From NCBI RefSeq assembly GCF_900107925.1, contig NZ_FNUJ01000005.1:248001-312000 (forward strand): a DNA stretch of 64,000 bases, written 5' to 3'. A program made the position numbers and the translations under genes. This DNA is from Amycolatopsis pretoriensis (GTDB taxonomy: Bacteria > Actinomycetota > Actinomycetes > Mycobacteriales > Pseudonocardiaceae). The notes under the pieces are model-generated. The model was not told where the DNA came from. It did no database searches and saw nothing but the letters and a program-made list of their open reading frames with translations. Of this stretch, positions 33,374-41,302 are shown piece after piece; the first letter of the stretch is position 1, and the number at the start of each line of letters is the position of its first letter.

Positions 33374-34120
33374 ATGTCACCCATGCGTGAAGCGCCCGTG
33401 GTCAACGCCGTCATCCAGGCCCGGTCGTCGTCGACCAGGCTCCCGGGCAAGGTGCTGCGCCCGCTCGGCGGCCGCAGCGTGCTGGGCTGGGTGGTCCGGG
33501 CCGCGGCGGCCGCGTCCGGCGTCGACCAGGTGGTCGTCGCGACCTCTTCGGACGCTTCGGACGACGACGTCGCTCTCGAAGCCGCCCGCTGCGGTGCCGT
33601 GGTGGTCCGGGGGCCTTTGGACGACGTCCTCGAGCGGTTCGCGGTGGCGTTGCGTGAGCACCCCGCCGACGCCGTGATCAGGCTCACCGCGGACTGCCCG
33701 CTGCTCGACCCGGCGTTGATCGGCCGGCTCGCGACGCTGTGGCGGGCCGAGCCGTCGCTGGACTACGTGAGCACGACGCTCGTCCGGACGCTGCCACGCG
33801 GGTTCGACGCCGAGCTGGTGCGCGCTTCCGTGCTGGCCGAGCAGGTCGCCTCCGCGACCGGCGCGGACCGCGAGCACGTGACTTCGGGGATCTATTCGCA
33901 GCCTTCGCGCTATTCGTGCAGCGGCGTCGTGGTGAGTCCGGCCGCCGACGACCTGCGCGTGACGCTCGACACCGCCGAGGACTGGGAGCTGCTGACCGCT
34001 TTGGTGGCCGAACTCGGCGACGGCGTCGGCGACTGGCGCGCGGTCGTCGGGCTGCTGCGGTCGCGGCCGGACCTGGTGGCGCTGAACGCGCACGTCGAGC
34101 AGAAGAAGGTCGGTTCGTGA
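33374..34120 (+). CDS. SpsF-type cytidylyltransferase, candidate CMP-pseudaminic acid synthetase
   Basis: The 248-residue nucleotidyltransferase begins VVNAVIQARSSSTRLPGKVL, the SpsF-type signature, with RLTADCPLLDPALI and a C-terminal DDLRVTLDTAEDWELL. Classical PseF enzymes instead start with an ARGGSKR motif, so this is a different branch filling the only missing step, activation of pseudaminic acid with CTP. ATG at 33374 or 33383 are both possible. It overlaps the pseG-like gene by four bases, as SpsF and SpsG are paired in Bacillus. Confidence 0.75.
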   Translation: MSPMREAPVVNAVIQARSSSTRLPGKVLRPLGGRSVLGWVVRAAAAASGVDQVVVATSSDASDDDVALEAARCGAVVVRGPLDDVLERFAVALREHPADAVIRLTADCPLLDPALIGRLATLWRAEPSLDYVSTTLVRTLPRGFDAELVRASVLAEQVASATGADREHVTSGIYSQPSRYSCSGVVVSPAADDLRVTLDTAEDWELLTALVAELGDGVGDWRAVVGLLRSRPDLVALNAHVEQKKVGS

Positions 34121-35076
34121 GGTTGCTGCTGCGCGCGGACGCCTCGGCGTCGATCGGCGCGGGGCACGTCGCGCGGATGGTCGCCTACGCCGAGCGGGCG
34201 GTGGCGCGGGGCTGGTTCGTCGCTTTCTCGGGCAGCGTCGACGGTGTCGGGTGGCTCGCTTCGCGCTTCGACGAGCTGGGCGTCACGCGGGTAGCTTTCG
34301 ACGCTTCCGGGTTCGACGCGGTGGTCGTCGACCACTACGGCCTCGGTGACCTGCGGAGCGAGGTCAACGCTTCGGGCGCGCTGCTGGTGTCGATCGAGGA
34401 CGACGTGTTCGGTCGGCGGCCCGCGGACATCGTCGTCGACTCGGGGTTCGCGCCTTCGTCCCGGCCCGAGGACGGCTCGGACGTCCTGCTGCGCGGTATC
34501 GCGTACGCGCCGCTGCGGGACGTCGTGCGGTCTGTGCGCCGGGTGCCCGCCGGGCCGCCGCCGCACGTCACGGTGGCCCTCGGCGGCGGCGACCAGTGGG
34601 CGCCCACGGTCGGGTTGCTGCTTCGCGCGCTTCGCGACACGGAGCTGCCCTTCGCGGCGGACGTGCTGGTGCGCGGCGAACCGTCGCTGCCCGCTCTGCG
34701 GCCGGGCCAGTCGGTCCGGATCGCGGCGCCGAGCCCCGCGCTGCTGGAGCTGTTCGCGACGACGGACGTCGCGGTGAGCGCGGCCGGGGTGACGTTCGTG
34801 GAGCTGTGCTGCCTCGGCGTCCCGACGGCCGCGGTGCGGCTGGTGGACAACCAGGAGCCGGGCTACCGGGCGGCGCTGGACCTCGGTTTGGCGGTGGGTC
34901 TCGGCCCCGCCGAATCCCTTTCTTCGCGGCTGCCGGCGGTGACGGAAGTGCTGCGGTCGCTGTTGTCCGACGCGGCGCTCCGCGAGCGGTTGTCGGCGAC
35001 GGCGTCGTCCACAGTGGACGGCCGGGGCGTGGACCGGGTACTGGATCGCCTCGAGGACCGGATCTGTCCGCGATAG
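34117..35076 (+). CDS. pseG: UDP-2,4-diacetamido-2,4,6-trideoxy-beta-L-altrose hydrolase (PseG/SpsG family)
   Basis: The 319-residue GT-B-fold hydrolase starts LLLRADASASIGAGHVARM (the conserved Gly-His-xxR loop of PseG), has VVVDHYGLGDL, VTVALGGGDQWAPTV and the nucleotide-binding segment SAAGVTFVELCCLGVP. It removes UDP from the PseH product to supply PseI. The GTG at 34117 overlaps the previous stop. It closes the pathway genes. Confidence 0.86.
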   Translation: MRLLLRADASASIGAGHVARMVAYAERAVARGWFVAFSGSVDGVGWLASRFDELGVTRVAFDASGFDAVVVDHYGLGDLRSEVNASGALLVSIEDDVFGRRPADIVVDSGFAPSSRPEDGSDVLLRGIAYAPLRDVVRSVRRVPAGPPPHVTVALGGGDQWAPTVGLLLRALRDTELPFAADVLVRGEPSLPALRPGQSVRIAAPSPALLELFATTDVAVSAAGVTFVELCCLGVPTAAVRLVDNQEPGYRAALDLGLAVGLGPAESLSSRLPAVTEVLRSLLSDAALRERLSATASSTVDGRGVDRVLDRLEDRICPR

Positions 35077-35080
35077 CTCC

Positions 35081-35086
35081 TACTGT
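35081..35086 (+). promoter_or_regulatory. Leaderless -10 element TACTGT for the epoxide hydrolase
   Basis: TACTGT, six bases, then ATG at 35093, five bases after the pseG stop. Confidence 0.45.
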
Positions 35087-35092
35087 CGGGAT

Positions 35093-36238
35093 ATGACGAT
35101 CACGCCGTTCCGCATCGACGTTCCCCAAGCCGATCTCGACGATCTCCGCGCGCGCCTGGCGAACACGCGTTGGCCCGATCAGCCCGCCGACGCCGGCTGG
35201 CGGCTCGGGGCGCCGGTCGACTACGTGCGTGAGCTCGCCGAATACTGGCGCACGGGCTTCGACTGGCGGGCGCAAGAGGAGCGCATCAACGGCTTCCCGC
35301 AGTTCACGACTTTCATCGACGGCACGACGGTGCACTTCCTGCACGTAGTTTCCCCGGAGCATGGCGCGACACCGGTGCTGCTGACGCACGGCTGGCCGGG
35401 TTCGATCGTCGAGTTCCTGGACGTGATCGGGCCCCTGACGGACCCGCGCGCTTACGGCGGCGACCCGGCAGACGCGGTGACGGTGGTCGTGCCGTCGATC
35501 CCGGGCTACGGCTTCTCGGGCCCGACGCCGACGCCGGACTGGGGACCGGACCGGATCGCGCGGGCGTTCGCCACGCTGATGACGCTGCTGGGTTACGAGC
35601 GCTTCGGCGCCCACGGCGGCGACTGGGGCGCGACCATCTCGCGCGAGCTGGCGGTCCAGTTCCCGTCGCGGCTGCTGGGGATCCACGTGACGATGCTGGC
35701 GTCGGCGGTGGCGCGTTCGTCGGCGGACCTGGAGGGCTTGACGGGCGACGAGCTGGCCGCCGGCCGCCGGTCGCTGGAGAAGGGCCAGGCGTTCTCGGCA
35801 TCGGGCACGGGGTACGCGATCCTCCAGGCGACGAAGCCGCAAACGCTTGCGTACGGCCTGCACGACTCCCCGGCGGGCCAGCTGGCGTGGATCGCGGAGA
35901 AGTTCCGTTCGTTCTCGAACACGTCAGGAGACCTGATCGACCGCGACGACCTGCTGGCGGACGTGTCGATCTACTGGTTCACGGAGACGGCGAACTCCTC
36001 GGCCCGCCTGTACGCGGCGCTCACGGGAGGGTGGGGAGCACCCCCGGCGCCGAACCCGGTCCCGACGGGAGTGGCGGTCTTCCCGGACGACATCGGTCTG
36101 CCGATCCGGACGCTGGCGGAGCGAACGGACAAGATCGTGCGCTGGACGGAGTTCCCGAGGGGCGGGCACTTCCCGGCGCTGGAGGAACCGGACGCCTTGA
36201 TCGGCGACATCCGGGAGTTCTTCCGCTCACTGGGCTGA
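35093..36238 (+). CDS. Epoxide hydrolase (EHN domain, alpha/beta hydrolase)
   Basis: The 381-residue protein has the N-terminal EHN region (FRIDVPQADLDDLRARLANT), oxyanion motif HGWPGS at about residue 100, the nucleophile elbow GGDWGA and the late His in GGHFPALEEP. These act on epoxides in the cytosol by forming an Asp ester. It does not obviously belong to the pseudaminic pathway; it starts with its own leaderless promoter right after pseG. Substrate unknown. Confidence 0.88.
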   Translation: MTITPFRIDVPQADLDDLRARLANTRWPDQPADAGWRLGAPVDYVRELAEYWRTGFDWRAQEERINGFPQFTTFIDGTTVHFLHVVSPEHGATPVLLTHGWPGSIVEFLDVIGPLTDPRAYGGDPADAVTVVVPSIPGYGFSGPTPTPDWGPDRIARAFATLMTLLGYERFGAHGGDWGATISRELAVQFPSRLLGIHVTMLASAVARSSADLEGLTGDELAAGRRSLEKGQAFSASGTGYAILQATKPQTLAYGLHDSPAGQLAWIAEKFRSFSNTSGDLIDRDDLLADVSIYWFTETANSSARLYAALTGGWGAPPAPNPVPTGVAVFPDDIGLPIRTLAERTDKIVRWTEFPRGGHFPALEEPDALIGDIREFFRSLG

Positions 36239-36777
36239 GGGCCACAGGCCGGCGGTCGGTTGGTGCTCGCGGGCCGGTCCCGGCTGGTGGCGATCCGATC
36301 CCGTTCCTCCAGATTCACAAACCGGGGACGAGCACTGTCGACGCCGCAGCGGCAGGGGCGTTTCGCGGTCCAGCTGATTCCGGCTCGCCGGACCGCCTCC
36401 CGATCCCTGCCCCATCAACACACGGAAGCGGCCGCCGCTGCGGCCGACGCCAGGACCGATCCCAGCGAATGCCGCATCCCGCGCTGATTCCGCGGGGCAC
36501 ATATCTATGCCAGGTATTCACGCAGGTCAGCTACCTGATCGAGGTCGCTGGAGGCCAGTCGGGGCCAGTACGGCGGGGGTGCGAGACGACGCAGCAGTAG
36601 GCACGGCTGTTTGCAGATCATGGGCCACAGGCCGGGAAAGCGGCCCCCGCCCTTCCCTGGGGGCCGTCCCCTTGGCCAGTCTATCGGCGCGCCCGGACGA
36701 AACTCGCTGCCGAGCGAGTTATCCACAGGGGTTGTCCACATCCCCCTCGGTCTGTGGACAACCCCCGGGACAAACCC
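36239..36777. other. Gene-poor spacer with DnaA boxes at its right end
   Basis: No open frame with codon bias or homology is apparent in these 540 bases. The only structure I find is the DnaA-box cluster at 36719-36761. Confidence 0.5.
36719..36761. promoter_or_regulatory. Cluster of three DnaA boxes
   Basis: TTATCCACA (36719-36727) and TTGTCCACA (36732-36740) point right and TGTGGACAA (36753-36761) points left; all match the DnaA box consensus exactly. They lie just downstream of the bpa stop. No dnaA or dnaN is nearby, so this is not the main origin. Confidence 0.75.
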
Positions 36778-37311
36778 TCAGAGGTACTGGCCCCCGGGCC
36801 CATGCGGCTCAAGACCCCCACCGCCGGCCGAAGGCCCGGCCGGCAAGCCGCGCCGCATCTGCTCCAGCTGGACCCGGGCCGCCATCTGCTGGGCGAACAG
36901 CGCCGTCTGGATTCCGCTGAACAACCCCTCCAGCCACCCCACCAGCTGCGCCTGGGCGATCCGCAGCTCGGCGTCCGACGGGGTCGAGTCGTCCGTGAAC
37001 GGGCGGACCAGCCTCTCCAGCTCGTCCTGGAGCTCCGGGGCCAGCGAGGCCGCCAGCTCCTTCACCGACGTCTGGTGGATCTCGCGCACCCGGTTGCGGG
37101 ACGCGTCGTCCAGCGGGGCCGCGCGGACCTCCTCCAGCAGCTGCTTGATCATCGTGCCGATGCGCATCACCTTGGCCGGCTCTTCGATGAGCTCGCCCAC
37201 CGCCTCGGCGTGCTCCGCGCCCTCGAGCGGCGAGCCGTCCTGCCCGACTACCACCACGTGGGGTGAAGATTCGTTGCTCGCGTCACCCGCTGTGAAGTTC
37301 GGCTCGGTCAT
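36778..37311 (-). CDS. bpa: Bacterial proteasome activator (Bpa/PafE)
   Basis: The 177-residue protein is helical from about residue 35 to 155 (VGELIEEPAKVMRIGTMIKQ; LVGWLEGLFSGIQTALFAQQ), followed by a Gly-rich flexible tail ending in GQYL. That C-terminus is the proteasome-docking motif of mycobacterial PafE/Bpa (Rv3780), an ATP-independent ring that opens the 20S gate for unfolded proteins. The ATG at 37311 is preferred; an in-frame ATG at 37320 adds three residues. Next to the galactan exporter in M. tuberculosis, here it is separated from it by the pseudaminic genes. Confidence 0.93.
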   Translation of the reverse strand: MTEPNFTAGDASNESSPHVVVVGQDGSPLEGAEHAEAVGELIEEPAKVMRIGTMIKQLLEEVRAAPLDDASRNRVREIHQTSVKELAASLAPELQDELERLVRPFTDDSTPSDAELRIAQAQLVGWLEGLFSGIQTALFAQQMAARVQLEQMRRGLPAGPSAGGGGLEPHGPGGQYL

Positions 37312-37442
37312 GTGCTCCATCCTGGCTTGCGTTCGCCACGCTCCGCGACACCCGCGGGGTGTCCGTCTCCGAGCGTAGCCGTAAACCGGGTTCCCGGTGG
37401 CTCTCCACCCAACCCCGGACGCACGGCGAAACCGCACGTCCG

Positions 37443-37448
37443 TACGGT
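37443..37448 (+). promoter_or_regulatory. Leaderless -10 element TACGGT for the class-V aminotransferase-like gene
   Basis: TACGGT, six bases, then ATG at 37455; it decides between this ATG and an upstream in-frame GTG. Confidence 0.5.
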
Positions 37449-37454
37449 GTCCCC

Positions 37455-38654
37455 ATGGCGTTCGACGTCGCTCGTATCCGTGGGCTCTTTCCCGCGCTGG
37501 GTGACGGCTGGATTCACTTCGACGGCGCCGCCGGAATGCTGGTCCCGGAACAGGTCGCTTCGGCCGTTTCCACGGCGATGCGCGCCCCGGTGTCCGGGCC
37601 GGGCGGAGCGTTTCCGGCCTCACAGCGCGCGGAAAGCATCGTGACCGCGGCCCGCAGGGCCGTGGCCGACCTGGTCGGGGCCGACCCGGCCGCCGTCGTG
37701 CTCGGACCCAGCTCACCGGTGATGCTGCGCCGCCTCTGCGACGCGCTCGCCGAGCGCTGGACCATCGGCGACGAAGTCGTCGTGTCGAGGCTCGACGAAC
37801 AGGCCAACCTCGCGCCGTGGCAGCGGGCCGCGAAGCGCGTCGGCGCCGTCGTGCGCTGGGGTGAGATCGACATTGAAACGTGCGAACTTCCCGCGTGGCA
37901 GTACGAGCAGCTTGTGTCGGCGCGCACCAAGGCCGTCGCGGTCACGCTCGCGTCCGGGTCCGTCGGCACCCGGCCCGACGTGCCGACCATCATCGAGTTC
38001 GCCAAGCGGGTCGGCGCGCTCGTCGTCGTCGACGCCACCTACGCCGCGCCCTTCCTGCCGCTGGACATCACCGCGCTCGGCGCCGACGTCATGGTCGTGT
38101 CCGCCCAGGCCTGGGGCGGCCCGTCGGTGGGCGCGCTCGTCTTCCGCGACCCCGAGCTGATCGAACGGATCCCGTCGGTCTCGCTCGACCCGATGGCACG
38201 CGGTGCCGCCCGGCTCGAACTCGGGCCGCACGCCTACCCGCTGCTGGCCGGGCTGATCGCGTCGATCGACTACCTCGCGGGCCTCGACGACGCCGCGTCC
38301 GGGTCTCGCCGCGAGCGGCTGGTCACCTCGCTCGGCTCGGCGAAGTCGTACCACGCCGGCCTGCTCGCGCAGCTGTCGACGGAACTGCTGTCGCTGCGGC
38401 ACATCATGGTCATCGGCAACGCCATGCGCCGCATCCCCGCGCTCGCCTTCGCCGTCGCCGGCAAAAAAGCACCCGAGGTCGCCGAATACCTGGCGTCGCA
38501 AGGGTTGTGCGCCTTCGCCGATGACGGCGCGGCGGGCGTCTTCGCGTCACTGGGTGTCGGAGAAGTGGGCGGCGCCGTGCGGATCGGGCTCGCCCACTAC
38601 TCCAACGTCTTCGAGATCAACCAGCTCGTGAGGGTCCTCGAAGAACTGCGTTAG
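37455..38654 (+). CDS. Class-V aminotransferase/cysteine desulfurase-like protein lacking the PLP lysine
   Basis: The 399-residue protein has the fold-type I pattern: IHFDGAAGMLVPEQV near the N-terminus, VVVDATYAAPFLPLDI with the Asp that binds the PLP ring nitrogen, then MVVSAQAWGGPSVGALVF. In active enzymes that place reads SGHK with the Schiff-base Lys; here it is SAQA, and the usual Gln/His after the Asp is Tyr. The equivalent M. tuberculosis neighbour would be Rv3778c. It may bind PLP non-covalently or be a scaffold. It converges on the quinone oxidoreductase with overlapping stops (TTAG). Confidence 0.8.
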   Translation: MAFDVARIRGLFPALGDGWIHFDGAAGMLVPEQVASAVSTAMRAPVSGPGGAFPASQRAESIVTAARRAVADLVGADPAAVVLGPSSPVMLRRLCDALAERWTIGDEVVVSRLDEQANLAPWQRAAKRVGAVVRWGEIDIETCELPAWQYEQLVSARTKAVAVTLASGSVGTRPDVPTIIEFAKRVGALVVVDATYAAPFLPLDITALGADVMVVSAQAWGGPSVGALVFRDPELIERIPSVSLDPMARGAARLELGPHAYPLLAGLIASIDYLAGLDDAASGSRRERLVTSLGSAKSYHAGLLAQLSTELLSLRHIMVIGNAMRRIPALAFAVAGKKAPEVAEYLASQGLCAFADDGAAGVFASLGVGEVGGAVRIGLAHYSNVFEINQLVRVLEELR

Positions 38655-39628
38655 GACTTCGCGGCCAGCAGGACCTTGCCGAACACCGAGCCTTCTTCCA
38701 GGATCCGGTGCGCGTTCGCGGCTTCGGCCATCGGTACGACCTGCCCGACGATCGGCTTGACGAGACCGTCGGAAACCAGCGGCCACAGGCGTTCCCGGAC
38801 GTCGGCGACGATCGCCGCCTTCTGGTCCAGCGGCCGGAAGCGCAGGCCCGCCGCGAACACCGACGCCCGCTTGCCGAGCAGTGAGCCGACGTTCAGCTCG
38901 CCCTTCACCCCGCCCTGCATGCCGATGATCACCAGGCGCCCGTCCTGCTGCAGCGCGTCGACGTTGCGCTGCAGGTAGGACGCGCCCATGTTGTCGAGGA
39001 TGACGTTCGCGCCACCCGTCTCGGCCTTGAGGACCTCGACGAAGTCCTGGTCCTTGTAGTTGATCGTGAGGTCGGCGCCGAGCTGGCGGCAGCTTTCGAG
39101 GCGGTCGGCCGAACCCGCGGTGACGGCGACGGTCGCGCCCAGCGCCTTGCCGACCTGGATGGCGTGCGTGCCGATGCCGCCGGCGCCGCCGTGGACCAGC
39201 AGCACCTCGCCTTCGGTGAGCTTCGCGTGCATCACGACGTTCGCCCACACCGTGCACGCCACCTCGGGCAGCGCGGCCGCGGTGATCAGGTCGATCTCGC
39301 CGGGCACCGGCAGCAGCTGCCCGGCCGGGATGACGGCCTTCTCCGCGTAGCCGCCGCCGGCGAGCAGCGCGCAGACCTCGTCGCCGACGTTCCACCCTTC
39401 GACGCCTTCGCCGAGTTCCGCGATCGTGCCGGAGCACTCCAGGCCGATCGTTTCGCTCGCGCCGGGCGGCGGCGGGTAGTGGCCCTGGCGCTGCAGGAGG
39501 TCCGCCCGGTTCACCGCACTCGCCGCGACGTCCACCAGCACCTCGCCGGGGCCGGGCCGCGGATCCGCGACCTCCGCCCACTCGAGAACTTCCGGGTCAC
39601 CTGGTTCACGGATGGTGATCGCGTACAT
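38651..39628 (-). CDS. NAD(P)H quinone oxidoreductase (zinc-type MDR, PIG3-like)
   Basis: The 325-residue medium-chain reductase has the GroES-like start YAITIREPGDPEVLEWAEV, NRADLLQRQGHYPPPPG and the NADPH motif VHGGAGGIGTHAIQ (about residues 145-158), without the zinc ligands of alcohol dehydrogenases. These reduce quinones or enones in the cytosol. The frame is open upstream but the ATG at 39628, with TACAGT and six bases before it, sets the start. Rv3777 holds the same position beside Rv3778c in M. tuberculosis. Confidence 0.88.
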   Translation of the reverse strand: MYAITIREPGDPEVLEWAEVADPRPGPGEVLVDVAASAVNRADLLQRQGHYPPPPGASETIGLECSGTIAELGEGVEGWNVGDEVCALLAGGGYAEKAVIPAGQLLPVPGEIDLITAAALPEVACTVWANVVMHAKLTEGEVLLVHGGAGGIGTHAIQVGKALGATVAVTAGSADRLESCRQLGADLTINYKDQDFVEVLKAETGGANVILDNMGASYLQRNVDALQQDGRLVIIGMQGGVKGELNVGSLLGKRASVFAAGLRFRPLDQKAAIVADVRERLWPLVSDGLVKPIVGQVVPMAEAANAHRILEEGSVFGKVLLAAKS

Positions 39629-39634
39629 GTGTCG

Positions 39635-39640
39635 ACTGTA
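39635..39640 (-). promoter_or_regulatory. Leaderless -10 element TACAGT for the quinone oxidoreductase
   Basis: TACAGT lies six bases before the ATG at 39628 on the minus strand, with no ribosome binding site. Confidence 0.5.
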
Positions 39641-39710
39641 TACCGGGCGGCGAACTTCCCGCCGAATGACGCATTGACGTCCTTCGCAATCGGAACAAAG
39701 GTGAGCAACC

Positions 39711-41252
39711 ATGTCACTCTTCCGAAAGAGAACCCTCCCGCCGGTGGCCCTGGCCGCCTGCGCGACGCTGGCGCTCGGACTGACCCCGGCCGCCGCGGCG
39801 AACACGGTCCCCGACGGTCCTGCCCTGGCGAAACAGCTCGTCAAGAAGGTCGACGTCAACGGCGTCAACCGGCACCTGATCGCCCTCCAGCGGATCGCCG
39901 ACACCAACGGCGGCACCCGGGCGGCGAGCACCGCGGGCCACCAGAAGTCCGCCGAGTACATCGCGACGAAGCTCGAGGCGGCCGGCTTCCAGGTCACCCG
40001 CCAGGAGTTCCCGTTCACCTACGCCGAGACCCTGGCCGAGAAGCTGACCGCAGGCGGTCAAAACGTCCCGGTGATCGCGATGGAGTACACCGTCTCGACC
40101 CCCGTCGGCGGCATCACCGCGCCGCTCGCCGTGATCCCGGTCGACGACACCAGCGGCTGCGAGGCCACCGACTACACCGCGGACGTCGCCGGCAAGATCG
40201 CGCTGATCAAGCGCGGCGGCTGCTCGTTCGCGCAGAAGCAGGAGACCGCCGCGGCGGCGGGCGCGATCGGTGCCATCGTCTACAACAACACCGACGGCGA
40301 CCTGAACGGGACTCTGGGGGATCCGGCCGTCGCGAAGATCCCGACCGGGGGCGTGACCGCGGCGAACGGGGCGCAGCTGGCCACCCTCGCCGGGCAGCCG
40401 GTGACGCTGGAGCTGCGCGCGTTCCAGGAGGCGCGGACCAGCTACAACGTCATCGCCGAGACCAAGACCGGCCGCAAGGACAACGTCGTGATGCTGGGGT
40501 CGCACCTCGACAGCGTCCCGGCCGGCCCGGGCATCAACGACAACGGCAGCGGCTCGGCGACCCTGCTCGAGACGGCGCTGCAGCTGGGGAGCAGCCCGAA
40601 GGTCAACAACGCCGTCCGCTTCGGCTTCTGGAGCGCGGAGGAGTTCGGCCTGATCGGCTCGACCTACTACGTCGACCAGCTGCCCTTCGAGCAGCAGCTG
40701 GACATCGCGCTGTACCTGAACTTCGACATGATCGGCTCGCCGAACGCCGGGTACTTCGCCTACGACGGTGACAACTCCGACGGCGTCGGCGCGGGCGCGG
40801 GCCCGTACGGCTCGGCGCAGATCGAAAAGACCTTCGTCGACTTCATGCAGGCCGCGCGGGGCGTGTCCCTCGAGGGCACCGACTTCACCGGGCGCTCGGA
40901 CTACGGCGAGTTCATCGCCGTCGGCATCCCGGCCGGCGGCCTGGACACCGGCGCCGAGGTGCTGAAGACCCCGGCGCAGGCGGCGAAGTGGGGCGGCACG
41001 GCCGGCATCGCGTTCGACCCGTGCTACCACCAGGCCTGTGACAACCTGGGCAACATCGACCGGGTCGCGCTGGACCGCAACGCCGACGGCGTCGCGTGGG
41101 CCCTCGGCGTCTACGCGACGAGCACCGAGAGCGTCAACGGCGTGAAGCCGGGCAAGAGCAAGACGGCCAAGCAGAAGGCCGCCGAACGCGGTGCGCAGCG
41201 GAACTTCTCCGCCCGCGCCGTCGCCGGTGACCCGCACGCGCTGACCGCGTAA
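39711..41252 (+). CDS. Secreted M28-family zinc aminopeptidase with PA domain
   Basis: The 513-residue protein has a Sec signal (RKRTLPPVALAACATLALG, cleavage after about residue 30), a PA insert (about 140-240, KIALIKRGGCSFAQK) and the M28 metal site: SHLDSVPAGPGINDNGSG, SAEEFGLIGS, YLNFDMIGSP and CYHQACD. It removes N-terminal residues from peptides outside the cell. The last 40 residues are Lys/Ala-rich and basic. AAAGG lies before the ATG. A strong terminator follows. Confidence 0.92.
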   Translation: MSLFRKRTLPPVALAACATLALGLTPAAAANTVPDGPALAKQLVKKVDVNGVNRHLIALQRIADTNGGTRAASTAGHQKSAEYIATKLEAAGFQVTRQEFPFTYAETLAEKLTAGGQNVPVIAMEYTVSTPVGGITAPLAVIPVDDTSGCEATDYTADVAGKIALIKRGGCSFAQKQETAAAAGAIGAIVYNNTDGDLNGTLGDPAVAKIPTGGVTAANGAQLATLAGQPVTLELRAFQEARTSYNVIAETKTGRKDNVVMLGSHLDSVPAGPGINDNGSGSATLLETALQLGSSPKVNNAVRFGFWSAEEFGLIGSTYYVDQLPFEQQLDIALYLNFDMIGSPNAGYFAYDGDNSDGVGAGAGPYGSAQIEKTFVDFMQAARGVSLEGTDFTGRSDYGEFIAVGIPAGGLDTGAEVLKTPAQAAKWGGTAGIAFDPCYHQACDNLGNIDRVALDRNADGVAWALGVYATSTESVNGVKPGKSKTAKQKAAERGAQRNFSARAVAGDPHALTA

Positions 41253-41259
41253 CCACACG

Positions 41260-41297
41260 AAAAAGGGGCCGTCCCGCGCTGGGACGGCCCCTTTTTT
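41260..41297. terminator. Strong bidirectional terminator
   Basis: A 16-base stem including the A and T tracts (41260-41275 with 41281-41296) and a GCGCT loop, between two convergent genes. Confidence 0.9.
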
Positions 41298-41302
41298 TCG
41301 TC

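Noticed and set aside
36719..36761. Possible chromosomal origin oriC
   Set aside because: Only three DnaA boxes and no dnaA, dnaN, rpmH or AT-rich unwinding region nearby.
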